Positions 27,801 to 34,839 of a stretch of DNA of 64,000 nt are shown one piece after another. Under the pieces are notes generated by a model. It did not search any database. It saw only the letters and a program-made list of their open reading frames with translations, and was not told the DNA's origin. Numbering within the stretch: position 1 is the stretch's first letter; each line of letters opens with the position of its first letter. Both the position numbers and the translations under genes were made by a program. Source of the DNA: Watersipora subatra (lineage: Eukaryota; Bryozoa; Gymnolaemata; Cheilostomatida; Watersiporidae); NCBI RefSeq assembly GCF_963576615.1, contig NC_088714.1, positions 51,457,723 through 51,521,722 on the forward strand, written 5' to 3'.

Positions 27801-29374
27801 TTACGATCATCTGATGGGCCTTCTAAGTGCTTTCCCACTCCAGCACCAGCTGCCCTTCAATCGTGCTCGAGCCCTCTCTTCCTGGATGAGCAATAACGGT
27901 AATATAGGTGCCTCACAAGAGACGATAGAGCGGACGACATTCGCTCATCGATACAGTAAGAGAGTCGCTAGTGACAGCGAAGAAGGCAAATCTGGAAGCT
28001 CCGATGACAAGTGTACTATCTGTATTAGTGAATACGAGACAGATGAAAATGTCCGGTAAGCTATTTCCTTGCACGGCAGACTGCACAGTGACTGATAGGC
28101 TGATTCGAATTACAGAATATTAAAACCTTAGATTGACATATGCAGTTATTGCGAACCCACATGTTCATCTGTGTTGACACAAAAATGGCTTTATCTAGTT
28201 TTTGTCTATGCTGTTAGATGGCCAATGAAAAGCAATCTTTCTTCAAAGGAAATGCAACCCAAAAGTTTCACAGCCAATTTCCTATTTACCTCCCTTTGTT
28301 CACAATTGATGCAATGATGTTTTCAAATGCTGCTACAATTTTACTGCCGTCTACATAATACTTCTTGGAAATGCTGAGAAAGATTCTAATACTGAACTGT
28401 TCTCCTATTTCTAGGGCCGTTAGAATTAAAGATACTACATGTGCTGCTTTCGTTATATTCAAACAACTTTGGTAAAAATAACAGGGATTCAAGTAGTCAT
28501 AAACCTTGCTAACTTCTTCAATAGTAGTACGATATTGCTTGTGTTAACATACTGGGGCATTAGATGGACTTAAATTCCTCAGCGACACATATTCAAAAGT
28601 TTCAGGGTTTATTTTTGTTACCAATATTAGGTGATTTTCAACTAAGTCTTATATAAACTTTAAACAGTTCAACTCGCATGATAGCTCAAGGGACCTTAGC
28701 AGATAACCCAGAATTATATCATTAGGTGAGGTTGTTTTATATAAAATATTGAGCCATTTTATGTAAAGTTCTGCTACCGAGGTCTCAGACCGACTAATGC
28801 CTTGGTAATAATTCGATTGCTTGTTGCAAAAGGTCCTTCTGCTAGCAGAGTAGATAGCAGCCTTACATATTTTTAAAAACTAGCAATCTGTATTTGTGAT
28901 CAATATTTGTTAATACTCGGGCCAGCACACCAAATTCTTGAAATGCACTATACAGGATTAAAATAAGTTGTTTTTTCATAATCTTTTTCATAAAACTATT
29001 AGACTTTACCACGGTCAAATTTTCTTTAGAGGTCTATTGATGATTGTACCTCAATGGGCAGCCACGGGCTGGTGATTTGCTACTGGTTGTTAGAGAGTGC
29101 TTGTGAACAAGGGCGCGTTACCAGTTCCTTGATAACCAGTTCGTTGATAACCAGTGATTAATCATTGATGACAGTGTACATCATTTTATCTTTAAGGATG
29201 GAACTGTGTCTACAAATATATAGGTTCTCTTTGTATTCTTGTAGACGACTGCCTTGTCTTCATCTGTTCCATCGTGACTGTGTTGATCAGTGGCTTAATT
29301 CAAACAAGAGGTGTCCGATGTGTCGTGTTGATATCGAGGCGACTATACCAGAGGAAGCTGGGGTATCGTCTTAA
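558..29374 (+). CDS. RNF111: RNF111/Arkadia-like RING-H2 E3 ubiquitin ligase, 17 exons seen, 5' end missing
   Basis: Exons: 558-807, 2970-3142, 6117-6191, 9683-9851, 10789-10963, 12019-12157, 16329-16467 (or -16476), 20163-20286, 21531-21656, 23276-23463, 23871-24160, 26420-26517, 26917-27128, 27301-27387, 27481-27625, 27766-28055, 29245-29374. Every join keeps the reading frame, giving about 935 codons; from memory vertebrate RNF111 is just under 1000. The last two exons encode a RING-H2 domain (CTIC, then CLHLFHRDC, then CPMC) preceded by a GASQETIER segment that matches the NRG-TIER box of Arkadia. Exons 7-8 carry acidic SUMO-interaction motifs ([23 protein letters not shown]). The middle is low-complexity, rich in Ser, Pro, Tyr and Arg, as in the family. 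Known role: nuclear ligase that ubiquitinates SKI, SnoN, SMAD7 and SUMO-modified proteins and so strengthens TGF-beta/Nodal signalling. The first exon enters in phase 1, so at least one coding exon lies upstream. Identity is firm; exons 1-3 are the least certain. Confidence 0.88.
1695..2404. mobile_element. Short Tigger/pogo-like element (internally deleted), intron 1
   Basis: About 710 bases flanked by TA on both sides. The ends read CAGTGGACCCTCACC and ...GACGCACTG, matching the termini of the elements at 49917-53469 and 58033-59773. Internal stretches near 1930-2100 match sequence near 51240-51480 in inverted orientation. No transposase remains, so it would depend on a partner for movement. 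Confidence 0.7.
2970..3142 (+). CDS. RNF111: RNF111-like exon 2 (tentative)
   Basis: Open in the frame expected from exon 1 and bounded by TTATTAAG| and G|GTATGC. It leaves in phase 1, which is what the next exon needs. The peptide ([14 protein letters not shown]) is Arg/Ser-rich with no known domain, so the call rests on phase agreement alone. Confidence 0.45.
4005..5612 (+). repeat. 19-bp tandem satellite, about 80 units, intron 2
   Basis: Unit GATAGATTACTGTATTGAC repeated for 1.6 kb, with 21-bp (extra GT) and 23-bp (GTAAATAGATAG core) variants. The 23-bp variants recur at about 4571, 4980 and 5427, giving a higher-order period of roughly 409-424 bases. Strong homogeneity suggests recent expansion by unequal exchange. 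Confidence 0.97.
6117..6191 (+). CDS. RNF111: RNF111-like exon 3, followed directly by a minisatellite built on its splice donor
   Basis: Acceptor TTACATAG|, donor CCAG|GTGAGT, phase 1 in and out. Encodes a short Ser/Pro-rich peptide ([16 protein letters not shown]). The donor sequence is also the first unit of the 20-bp tandem array that follows. Confidence 0.6.
6187..6528 (+). repeat. 20-bp minisatellite, 17 units, each with a splice-donor consensus
   Basis: Unit TCAGGTGAGTCACTAGTCGG. The first unit overlaps the donor of exon 3 (CCAG|GTGAGT). At least a dozen later units keep CAG|GTGAGT intact. Each consensus unit also contains TGAGTCA, the AP-1 recognition heptamer. Confidence 0.96.
7325..9110 (+). 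repeat. 51-bp minisatellite, about 35 units, intron 3
   Basis: Unit of 51 bases with the core CTTAGTGTATGTTTA then TTCTCTGTTGCAATG. Because 51 is a multiple of three, long minus-strand frames with a 17-residue repeat ([14 protein letters not shown]) appear by chance. I do not treat these as genes. Confidence 0.96.
9683..9851 (+). CDS. RNF111: RNF111-like exon 4
   Basis: Acceptor TAATCACAG|, donor CACCAG|GTGCGT; phase 1 in, phase 2 out. Ser/Pro-rich coding sequence without a recognised domain. A MITE starts about 25 bases past the donor. Confidence 0.65.
9876..10302. mobile_element. MITE family M, copy 1
   Basis: Terminal inverted repeats AAGGCTGGTTCACACTATA and TATAGTCTAAACCAGCCTT enclose about 425 bases with no coding potential. 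It is homologous to copies at 14357, 22645 and 54191. It lies just past the donor of exon 4. Confidence 0.85.
10789..10963 (+). CDS. RNF111: RNF111-like exon 5
   Basis: Acceptor TTCTTTTGTAG|, donor GCGAG|GTTAGC; phase 2 in, phase 0 out. Encodes [17 protein letters not shown] and a further Ser/Val/Pro stretch. A second frame is also open here, but only this one fits the neighbouring phases. Confidence 0.65.
11412..11652 (+). repeat. 23-bp tandem repeat, about 10 units, intron 5
   Basis: Unit TGTCCTAACGCAGCAATAGCC plus GA, nearly identical across all units. Confidence 0.95.
12019..12157 (+). CDS. RNF111: RNF111-like exon 6
   Basis: Acceptor GATTTCTAG|, donor GCGG|GTTAGT; phase 0 in, phase 1 out. 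Acidic peptide containing [20 protein letters not shown]. The stretch [11 protein letters not shown] resembles a further SUMO-interaction motif. Confidence 0.65.
13505..13612 (+). repeat. Tandem repeat of ATACTAGATAG/ATACTAGG motifs
   Basis: Short irregular array of GATACTAGGATACTAGATAC-type units in intron 6. The rest of this intron between 12160 and 14350 shows nothing I recognise. Confidence 0.85.
14357..14784. mobile_element. MITE family M, copy 2
   Basis: Ends read GAGGCTAGTTCACACTACA and AATGTGAACCAGCCTAA, with interior homologous to copy 1 (for example TTCATCGTTTCCTCGACT). About 428 bases; diverged. Confidence 0.8.
14859..16237. mobile_element. Large inverted-repeat element, intron 6
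   Basis: The left arm (about 14859-15040) is the reverse complement of a right arm split into 15580-15620 and 16100-16237. Shared blocks include AACAAAATTCACCTTACAG against its inverse near 16210, and AAGCTCAAAAACGAACAG against TGTTCGTTTTTGAGCTT near 16103. The right arm is interrupted by another MITE. No coding sequence is recognised, so this is probably a nonautonomous DNA element. Confidence 0.75.
15621..16096. mobile_element. MITE inserted in the right arm of the inverted-repeat element
   Basis: Termini AGTCTGGTTTCCATATGACT and TCATATGGAAACCAGGCT are inverted copies. An internal near-copy at about 15882 (GCCTGGTTTTTATATGACAG) suggests one element nested in, or fused to, a relative. A TAA or TAAA duplication flanks it. 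Removing it restores the arm sequence that matches the left arm. Confidence 0.8.
16329..16467 (+). CDS. RNF111: RNF111-like exon 7, SUMO-interaction motif
   Basis: Acceptor GATTTTACAG|; phase 1 in, phase 2 out. Encodes [13 protein letters not shown], an acidic-flanked hydrophobic core typical of a SUMO-interaction motif, then a basic tail. Two donors fit the phase: a GC donor AAAAAG|GCGAGT at 16467 and a weak GT donor GTCAA|GTATAT at 16476. The first looks stronger apart from GC. Confidence 0.75.
17300..20013. other. Intron 7 interior, no gene recognised
   Basis: AT-rich intron sequence with a small duplicated motif (AATTATAAGAATAATTATTCG) near 18390-18450. No convincing coding, RNA or transposon termini were seen. 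Short frames here look like chance. Confidence 0.5.
20163..20286 (+). CDS. RNF111: RNF111-like exon 8, two SUMO-interaction motifs
   Basis: Acceptor CTTGGTGCAG|, donor GATG|GTGAGT; phase 2 in, phase 0 out. A basic RRRR stretch is followed by [10 protein letters not shown] and [12 protein letters not shown]. These are two strong SUMO-interaction motifs, as clustered in vertebrate Arkadia and RNF4-type ligases. Confidence 0.85.
21531..21656 (+). CDS. RNF111: RNF111-like exon 9
   Basis: Acceptor TTTTCCATAG|, donor ACAATG|GTATGT; 126 bases, phase 0 on both sides, so skipping it would keep the frame. Starts with acidic [13 protein letters not shown], which may add a weak SUMO-interaction motif. 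Confidence 0.75.
22645..23084. mobile_element. MITE family M, copy 3
   Basis: Begins CGCCAGTTTACACTATATCG and ends ATATATGGTGAACCGGCC. The interior matches the 54191 copy in inverted orientation (ACTCCGTGACGTAGTG against CACCACATCACGGAGT). Lies in intron 9 just before exon 10. Confidence 0.8.
23276..23463 (+). CDS. RNF111: RNF111-like exon 10
   Basis: Acceptor CCTTTTCAG|, donor GCTAG|GTATGT; phase 0 in, phase 2 out. Ser/His/Gln-rich linker with no recognised domain. Confidence 0.75.
23871..24160 (+). CDS. RNF111: RNF111-like exon 11, Pro/Tyr/His-rich region
   Basis: Acceptor CTCCTTTCAG|, donor CGAAA|GTAAGT; phase 2 in, phase 1 out. Contains [17 protein letters not shown] and then [16 protein letters not shown]. 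Such a Pro-rich middle region is usual in Arkadia proteins. Confidence 0.85.
24231..26012. mobile_element. 1.8-kb TIR transposon with GGGGAGAGTGGGGCA ends, intron 11
   Basis: The left end GGGGAGAGTGGGGCACATTG and right end GCATGCCCCACCCTCCTC are imperfect inverted repeats flanked by TA. Sub-terminal repeats of GCAAGTTGCAACATG lie near 24630-24660. No intact transposase is visible, and the element carries a dispersed repeat at 25293-25620. The superfamily is not assigned. Confidence 0.7.
25293..25620 (+). repeat. Dispersed repeat, inverted partner at about 57590-57790
   Basis: About 200 bases are clearly homologous to the reverse complement of 57590-57790, with blocks such as GAAGCTATCCATCAAA and TTGTCCACGTGAAAAGAATT. 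Both copies keep a short frame with EAIHQ.FEYN, which may be a relic of transposon coding sequence. Family unknown. Confidence 0.6.
26420..26517 (+). CDS. RNF111: RNF111-like exon 12, Arg-rich
   Basis: Acceptor TCTTTTGCAG|, donor CATGG|GTACAT; phase 1 in, phase 0 out. Encodes an Arg-rich segment ([15 protein letters not shown]) that could act as a nuclear localisation signal. It follows a 2.26-kb intron largely filled by a TIR transposon. Confidence 0.75.
26917..27128 (+). CDS. RNF111: RNF111-like exon 13
   Basis: Acceptor GTACTTTCAG|, donor GAAAG|GTGAGG; phase 0 in, phase 2 out. Charged, rich in Arg, Asp and Ser ([18 protein letters not shown]), with no known domain. Confidence 0.75.
27301..27387 (+). 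CDS. RNF111: RNF111-like exon 14
   Basis: Acceptor TTTGTGACAG|, donor TCCTG|GTATGT; phase 2 in and out. The 93-base intron that follows is a multiple of three and has no stop in frame, so exons 14 and 15 may also be read as one piece. Confidence 0.65.
27481..27625 (+). CDS. RNF111: RNF111-like exon 15
   Basis: Acceptor CTCAAGCAG|, donor CCAATG|GTAAGC; phase 2 in, phase 0 out. Encodes [18 protein letters not shown], a pattern seen near the C-terminal third of Arkadia proteins. Confidence 0.75.
27766..28055 (+). CDS. RNF111: RNF111-like exon 16, NRG-TIER box and start of RING
   Basis: Acceptor CATCCATTCAG|, donor GTCCG|GTAAGC; phase 0 in, phase 2 out. Encodes [20 protein letters not shown], the counterpart of the NRG-TIER box, with Ile in place of the Arg that I remember. 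An acidic linker follows, then [14 protein letters not shown], the first zinc-binding half of the RING. Confidence 0.92.
29245..29374 (+). CDS. RNF111: RNF111-like terminal exon, second half of RING-H2
   Basis: Acceptor TTCTTGTAG|, TAA stop at 29372-29374. Encodes [17 protein letters not shown] then [10 protein letters not shown], completing the C3H2C3 ring (Cys-His-His-Cys-Cys-Cys). As in vertebrate Arkadia, the RING sits at the extreme C-terminus. No clear AATAAA follows; only AT-rich variants are present. Confidence 0.93.
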
Positions 29375-30048
29375 CACCCATGGCTATGACTGATTTTAAA
29401 TAACAAAAATTTGATATGTTTTATCTCCGTTTCATACATATTAGTATAATATAATTTAATTTAAATATATTTTAAATATGCTTCACTTTTGTTTGTTTCT
29501 CAGTCTGTAGTAGAAGCTCACTTCACTTCAATGATAACTGGATTTCTACAGGTTTCAATTCTGTAATCTCATTTTCCATTTCAAAAAGTTGTAGTGCGAT
29601 TATTCGTGTTAAGTATTAGCACAGGCGCAGTGTTTGGAGATGACATGCTGATGAACACAAACACAAGTAAATATCAGTGCTAGGCTTCTAACTTGAATTG
29701 GGCTAGTTAAATTGGACTGGCCTTAGAGTCCAATATGATGAACTCCCTACATGAAGCAATATCTTATAGCTTTATTTTAAAATGTTTGCATACATAGAAC
29801 ACATATGTAGCATTTCTGATGTAAAATTCACAATCTACTGGTATAATCAAATAGAGGTTAAATATACAATAGATCAGGATCATAAAAACCTAACCAAATC
29901 AATGCAGTGCATCAGAATATTTATAATTGTTAAGTCATATTCCAAAGTTCCTTGTACAGTGTTATCGCAAGGAAACAAAAACTGAACCATGTGTACCTCA
30001 TAGACCATATTCTTGAAACTGTAAAACGGCAAAGGTTTGATAGGGATC
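29375..30048. other. Intergenic gap between convergent genes
   Basis: Holds the 3' untranslated regions of both neighbours. AATAAA on the minus strand (complement of 29771-29776) is a plausible polyadenylation signal for the helicase gene. From about 29960 the sequence is homologous to 42720-42825, the flank of helicase copy 2. Confidence 0.55.
29656..29705 (+). repeat. Direct repeat flanking helicase copy 1, left member
   Basis: AAATATCAGTGCTAGGCTTC and the following CTTGAATTGGGCT match 34796-34830 (AAATATCAGTGTGAGGTTTT, CTTGGATTGGGCT) in the same orientation. The two copies bracket helicase copy 1. Confidence 0.6.
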
Positions 30049-30963
30049 CTATTGAGGATGACCAGTTCTTCCAGGGCAGACATGCCTATACACTACGGAT
30101 TCACTTGAGTAAACAGTAAGACAATTCCAACAAAAATGAGCATTACACTTTGTGCAATGCATGTGAAGACATCCTTCATTTTTCTCAATACCAAATCCAC
30201 AGCCTGGACATTTTTGTCGATTTTCTGGATCTTCTGCCATCCATCTACTTATTGAGTTGGAATCGGGGTCAGCTAAACAAGCCTCAGTTAGTAAATGGGC
30301 ATTTTTGTGGCAACATGTGCAGGTTCTTACAGAACATGTTGTACAGCAATAAGTGCTAGATGTTTTAATAGTGCGGTAGACGTTAGGGCAATCGGGTGTT
30401 GGGCAAAATTTGTATTCCTTGTTTTGTGACACAAAGGATTCCACCGAGGCATTGATGAGTTCATTTGTGATTGGAACGTCATCAATGCACAGACGCTCAT
30501 TGCAATCTTTGGCTGTACAACAGAGTGGAAAATGCCTATATTTGATAGCAATTTTCATCCAGCCATCAAAGCACTCTTTGCAATAGTAGTGCCCGCATAC
30601 AGAGAGCTGTACTTTTTCCTCTTCAAATCTATTTAAGCAAATCGGACATTGATCTTCAACCATGCTATTGCTTCTGTCGATGACCTCTTGTTCAAGGTTG
30701 ACTAGCTTTGATTGAATCGCGTAATAACCATCAGATGTCCCAAGGTACTGTATCTCATGTTTTCGGAGATCCAGTCGAACACTGTCACAACCCTCAATAT
30801 CATGCAAGTCCACTCTGTACCTTCGCAAGATCAGTTTCATGAGACCAGGTGGTTTGTCGCCTCCTTTTAAGGGAAGAACCCTTTCCATGCGATGCTCACT
30901 GTCAGGTGTCTTTAAAAACTCAATAAGTTGTCTGCGCTCGTTCTTTGTTTGAAGGGTAGCCAT
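30049..30963 (-). CDS. Copy 1: RING-IBR-RING half in the shifted frame
   Basis: This frame overlaps the helicase frame by 44 bases and starts with its own ATG at 30963. A linker (LKGGDKPPGLMKLILRRY) shared with copy 2 precedes RING1 (Cys 106, 109, 123, 128, 131), IBR (Cys 187-229) and RING2 (Cys 252, 255, probable catalytic Cys 265). All zinc ligands look preserved, which suggests selection or recent breakage. Confidence 0.88.
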   Translation of the reverse strand: MATLQTKNERRQLIEFLKTPDSEHRMERVLPLKGGDKPPGLMKLILRRYRVDLHDIEGCDSVRLDLRKHEIQYLGTSDGYYAIQSKLVNLEQEVIDRSNSMVEDQCPICLNRFEEEKVQLSVCGHYYCKECFDGWMKIAIKYRHFPLCCTAKDCNERLCIDDVPITNELINASVESFVSQNKEYKFCPTPDCPNVYRTIKTSSTYCCTTCSVRTCTCCHKNAHLLTEACLADPDSNSISRWMAEDPENRQKCPGCGFGIEKNEGCLHMHCTKCNAHFCWNCLTVYSSESVVYRHVCPGRTGHPQ

Positions 30964-33900
30964 AAAGATTTAGTCGATCTTGCCGTGCATCTTTCTCAAT
31001 AAGTGTTCCCGTCTGCTTCATCACCATATCAAGAACATGACTTTGTTTACTGACCAACAGTAACTTGCTGAGTGGATCATTGCAATCAAATGACACTTTG
31101 TATACTATTTGGGATATTTCCGTCTGGAGTCTTTCGAGAGTTTCACGACACTTTGATCTGCAGTTTAATATGCCAACCTTCTTATGCATTGGAACAACTT
31201 TAAAGTCTACTGTTGAATTTGACTTTGTAGCGATTTGGTGTATATCCTGTTGAAAGTGTTTGTAAACCCTCACAGTTATGGCAAAACGGTAAGTCCAGCT
31301 CGCAGTGAGATTCATGCATCTGGATTGGTAAGTTAATCGATGTAAGGATTTCAGCGCAGCCGCTTGCGTAACGCTTGGGTCCATTTTAATGAAGCATCGC
31401 ACAAATCGACACTTTTCTTTGTCATCAAGAAACTCTATTGACATAGATGTCAGCCCTGTTGCTTGTAAACGTTCATCTAATAGCTTCTTTATAGTATCAT
31501 GGTCTTTCTTGATCGAAAACTTTGCAGCTTCAAAGAGTAGGCTAATTCTGGGCTCACCAGGTTGGAGATCAGTCGGCATGTTGTCCTTTATCATTGACTC
31601 AGTGCAATCTTTTGGAATAGGCGTCAAAAACAAACTATTGCAATCGTTAGTGTGTCGCACAGCTTTGCATACAGTTCCATTCAGCATGATATCTTCGGTA
31701 ATAAAACCAATTTGGTCTAAGAAATCCGTACGAAAGTTCAAAAATGCTTGTCGTTTGATTGGCCGCCGCAGCCATTCAATGGCTATTGACGGCTCAAAGT
31801 CTGACTGTAGCTCCAATTTTTTTTCTGAACTTGCTTGCAGGTTAGCACAATCTCTTTCCGTTACAACTTTTACAAAAGTGAACTGAGATGGCATCATAGA
31901 AGAATCGATTTGAGCTCCAGCACCCAGATATACCTTTACATCAGATTTACCACCCTTTCCAATCTCCTTCTTTTTTTGACGTTCAGCATCAATCAAGGGT
32001 GCAACAAAATTAGTCTGGATATACCCATTCACCACCTGATAATCACTGTGTCTCACTATCAGATTCACCCATTTGCTCTCCTCTTCTGATTTGGAACATC
32101 GCAAACGAGGTATTAAAAGAAGGGAAGAAAATTTTCTTTTGACATCATCTATGATTGTACAACGTTTGTCATGGATAGCATGTTGAATAGAGCATCCACC
32201 ATTTGATAATGGATACTCTTTCACTACGTGTTCTGAGTAAACTTCGTTCAAACGGCCTCCATCATAATTATAGTTGACCTGATCAATTTTGCTCACTGTA
32301 ATCAAGTATTTTTGGCTGGTTTCCAAAATTTTTTCAAAGATTGCGATCTTCGGAGTTTCTCCTGAGTAGCTCAATGCTGAAGAAGGATGCAGACGACAAT
32401 ACTCTTGTACTTGCGGAACAAAATAGCCAATTATGTCAGAGCCAGAAAAAAAGCACAAGTTGTCAGGGGAGAAACAAGCAAGATAGTGCGTCTGAATAGC
32501 TTCCAAATTGTCAAGAAGCCATGTGTCTTCTTCCACCTCGATATCTAGGTGGTGATTGAGACATTTCCTAAGTTCTATAATCAGACTATAAGCATTCTCC
32601 ATGAACGTGGCATTGATGGAATTCTCAAAACACCATTGACCTCGGCTATGAGCTGGCTGAGACAGCCAAGAAAAAAATAGCTTCAGGAATGTAAAAGAAT
32701 CACCACGAGAGTCAAGAAATTTGGCTTTTTTGGCATCCGCTGCTAGGTTTTCATCATCATTTGAACCTCTATAAAATACCATGTTTCCTTGAATGCACAT
32801 GGCAGCCATTGCTATGCCTGTGTAACCAACACCATGGTCGCAGCAAAGCAAAATGAACTTGGCAAATTTGGGATCAACTGGAAGGTGCACCATCTTCTTT
32901 CCAATATCACTAAGACCACCATCAATGTCTAAACAACCTAAACTCTTCAAAAGCGCATGGGCACTTTTTAAGCTTTGTTTATCAGGGATTTGAACAAAAT
33001 CAAAAGACAGGGGATCTTTTATGCCCAATGCAATAAGACTCAGTACAGCCTGGCCGAGGTTGACACGAAGAATTTCAGGCACAGCTATCTCCTCCATACT
33101 CTGATAATCATGCTCACTGTACAACCGGATGCACTCTCCAGACGCAACCCGTCCCGCTCGCCCTTTCCTTTGGTCTGCTGAACTTTTACTGATTCTGCAT
33201 ATGACTAGTTTTGAGACATTCACTTTCGGATCAAATTGCTTTTCTTTTGCAAGACCACAGTCCACCACATATTTTATCCCAGGAATAGTGATAGAACTTT
33301 CGGCGCAGTTGGTAGCAAGCACAACTTTTCTACGACCATCGGTAATGGGTGCCATAACTTCAGCATATTTTTCAGCACTGAGCTGTCCATGCAAAGGAAA
33401 ACATACAGCACCAACCAGATCAGCCAACTCATCTGTACCACGTTCACAATCAAATGGTGTTACCAAAAATGCTAATATATTTCCAGGTTCTTTCTCTGCA
33501 TGCAGCTGTTTTACGCAGTCAAGAACAAACTGCAAGTACACACCAGCACAAGGTAGACTTCCATGTGAATAAGAAACATCTACATGGTACATTCTACCAA
33601 GAACCCTCACAACTGGACAATCATCAAAATATTTTTGAAATACTGCTGGGTCGATTGTGGCTGATGTGATGATCACTTTTAGATCTGGACGTTGTGGGAG
33701 ACATTTTTTAATAAGACCAAGCAAAAGATCAGTAAAGATACTACGCTCGTGCGCTTCATCAATCACTAGAACTGAGTATTGGAGAAATAGACGGTCTTTA
33801 AGACACTCGTTCAGCAGGCAATGATCGGTTGAAAATACAATCTTAGTCTCATTAGAAACTTTTCCTTTCATGCCCACTTGATAACCGACAAGGTTTCCTA

Positions 33901-34476
33901 ATGCCGTTTTCATTTCCGTAGAAACACGTTCAGCGAGACTCATTGCTGCCACTTTCCGCGGCTGGGTGCAAAAAATCTTATGATTGTCATTAGCAAAACC
34001 ATGCTCATAGAGGTATTGACAGACTTGTGTACTTTTGCCTGATCCAGTATCTCCAACAACTATACTAACTTGCGATTCACTGATGGTCTTCATGATTTCA
34101 TTCTGGTATGAGTACATGGGCAGTCCAGCTAGAAAACGCTCATGCTCTCGTTTCATCTTTAACTTCCCTGCTTCTAGATTAACCTCATTTTCTAACACAG
34201 CTTTTTGGAGTTGAGCGCATCTTTGCTGAAAGACTTCTAATCGTCGTTTGTGCTCACTGACCTACAAGAAACAACTTACCGTATAAAATCGCAATATCTT
34301 TACTCATATAGCAACTTCACTAATTGCATTGATTTTTTGCTTTTGCTTACCTTGCGATCACAACTTTCCTTTTTGATGACTAACTGGTGATCTTTAATAA
34401 CTTCATCAGTTGTCTCCTTAAGCAAATTACAAACTTGGCTCTTCTCCTCTTCTTTGGATATACCAGTAACATTCAT
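30049..34476 (-). CDS. DEAH-box RNA helicase fused to RING-IBR-RING ligase, copy 1 (frame broken before the RBR)
   Basis: Exon 1 is 34351-34476 (ATG at 34476; donor CGCAAG|GTAAGC). An 89-base phase-0 intron follows, then a 4.2-kb exon from 34261. Counting from the in-frame Met at 34198, Walker A GDTGSGKST is at residues 49-57, DEAH at 147-150 and SAT at about 179. QRKGRAGR (motif VI) and a helicase-associated region come later. The frame ends at TGA around 30920. The downstream 304-residue frame (from 30963) holds RING1 (CPIC, CGHYYC), an IBR (CPTPDCPN) and RING2 (CPGC, then NEGCLHMHC with the likely catalytic Cys). Relative to copy 2 the break is a two-base loss, and about 58 residues of an RRM-like insert are absent. 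Plant DEAH11/12 and many invertebrate proteins share this architecture. It could be a pseudogene, two separate proteins, or a recoded gene. Confidence 0.85.
30920..34261 (-). CDS. Copy 1, exon 2: helicase part, open for over 1100 codons
   Basis: Acceptor TTTCTTGTAG|GTCAGTGAG. The frame is open upstream of the Met at 34198 and joins exon 1 in phase 0. All SF2 helicase motifs are intact: Ia (TQPRKVAA), II (DEAH), III (SAT), V (TNCAESSITIPG) and VI. The frame stops at TAT TGA, in a region where copy 2 continues into the RBR half. Confidence 0.9.
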   Translation of the reverse strand, partial: VSEHKRRLEVFQQRCAQLQKAVLENEVNLEAGKLKMKREHERFLAGLPMYSYQNEIMKTISESQVSIVVGDTGSGKSTQVCQYLYEHGFANDNHKIFCTQPRKVAAMSLAERVSTEMKTALGNLVGYQVGMKGKVSNETKIVFSTDHCLLNECLKDRLFLQYSVLVIDEAHERSIFTDLLLGLIKKCLPQRPDLKVIITSATIDPAVFQKYFDDCPVVRVLGRMYHVDVSYSHGSLPCAGVYLQFVLDCVKQLHAEKEPGNILAFLVTPFDCERGTDELADLVGAVCFPLHGQLSAEKYAEVMAPITDGRRKVVLATNCAESSITIPGIKYVVDCGLAKEKQFDPKVNVSKLVICRISKSSADQRKGRAGRVASGECIRLYSEHDYQSMEEIAVPEILRVNLGQAVLSLIALGIKDPLSFDFVQIPDKQSLKSAHALLKSLGCLDIDGGLSDIGKKMVHLPVDPKFAKFILLCCDHGVGYTGIAMAAMCIQGNMVFYRGSNDDENLAADAKKAKFLDSRGDSFTFLKLFFSWLSQPAHSRGQWCFENSINATFMENAYSLIIELRKCLNHHLDIEVEEDTWLLDNLEAIQTHYLACFSPDNLCFFSGSDIIGYFVPQVQEYCRLHPSSALSYSGETPKIAIFEKILETSQKYLITVSKIDQVNYNYDGGRLNEVYSEHVVKEYPLSNGGCSIQHAIHDKRCTIIDDVKRKFSSLLLIPRLRCSKSEEESKWVNLIVRHSDYQVVNGYIQTNFVAPLIDAERQKKKEIGKGGKSDVKVYLGAGAQIDSSMMPSQFTFVKVVTERDCANLQASSEKKLELQSDFEPSIAIEWLRRPIKRQAFLNFRTDFLDQIGFITEDIMLNGTVCKAVRHTNDCNSLFLTPIPKDCTESMIKDNMPTDLQPGEPRISLLFEAAKFSIKKDHDTIKKLLDERLQATGLTSMSIEFLDDKEKCRFVRCFIKMDPSVTQAAALKSLHRLTYQSRCMNLTASWTYRFAITVRVYKHFQQDIHQIATKSNSTVDFKVVPMHKKVGILNCRSKCRETLERLQTEISQIVYKVSFDCNDPLSKLLLVSKQSHVLDMVMKQTGTLIEKDARQDRLNLYGYPSNKERAQTTY

Positions 34477-34785
34477 GTCCAAACCTAAATTGAATAGGGT
34501 TTACCTAAAAGTCTACCGCAAAGGATTATTGTTCATAGAGAGCAAAAAGCAAGCAAAACTGTATGTATTCTGACATAAAGACACAAAGTTAAAAATAATC
34601 AAGTGGTTAGTGAGCCTACTCATGTGGCATTGTGTGCACCAGCTTCAGCTTTTATTATAGACTCCATCAACGCTAAAGGTATAGTAAACCAATGTTTTGT
34701 TATAAAAAGGGTAAAGCTATTACACGATTAACTGGTCGTAATATGTTTTGCTAATTTATGCTGTTTATACTTTCATCATTGTCAA

Positions 34786-34835
34786 ACACAATTAAATATC
34801 AGTGTGAGGTTTTTAACTTGGATTGGGCTGCATTA
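34786..34835 (+). repeat. Direct repeat flanking helicase copy 1, right member
   Basis: Partner of 29656-29705. It could be a duplication footprint or simply two copies of a dispersed repeat. Confidence 0.6.
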
Positions 34836-34839
34836 GAGT

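Noticed and set aside
31065..33669. Several plus-strand frames of 60-165 codons
   Set aside because: Antisense shadows of the helicase copy 1 coding sequence. The same holds for 43072-46329 opposite copy 2.
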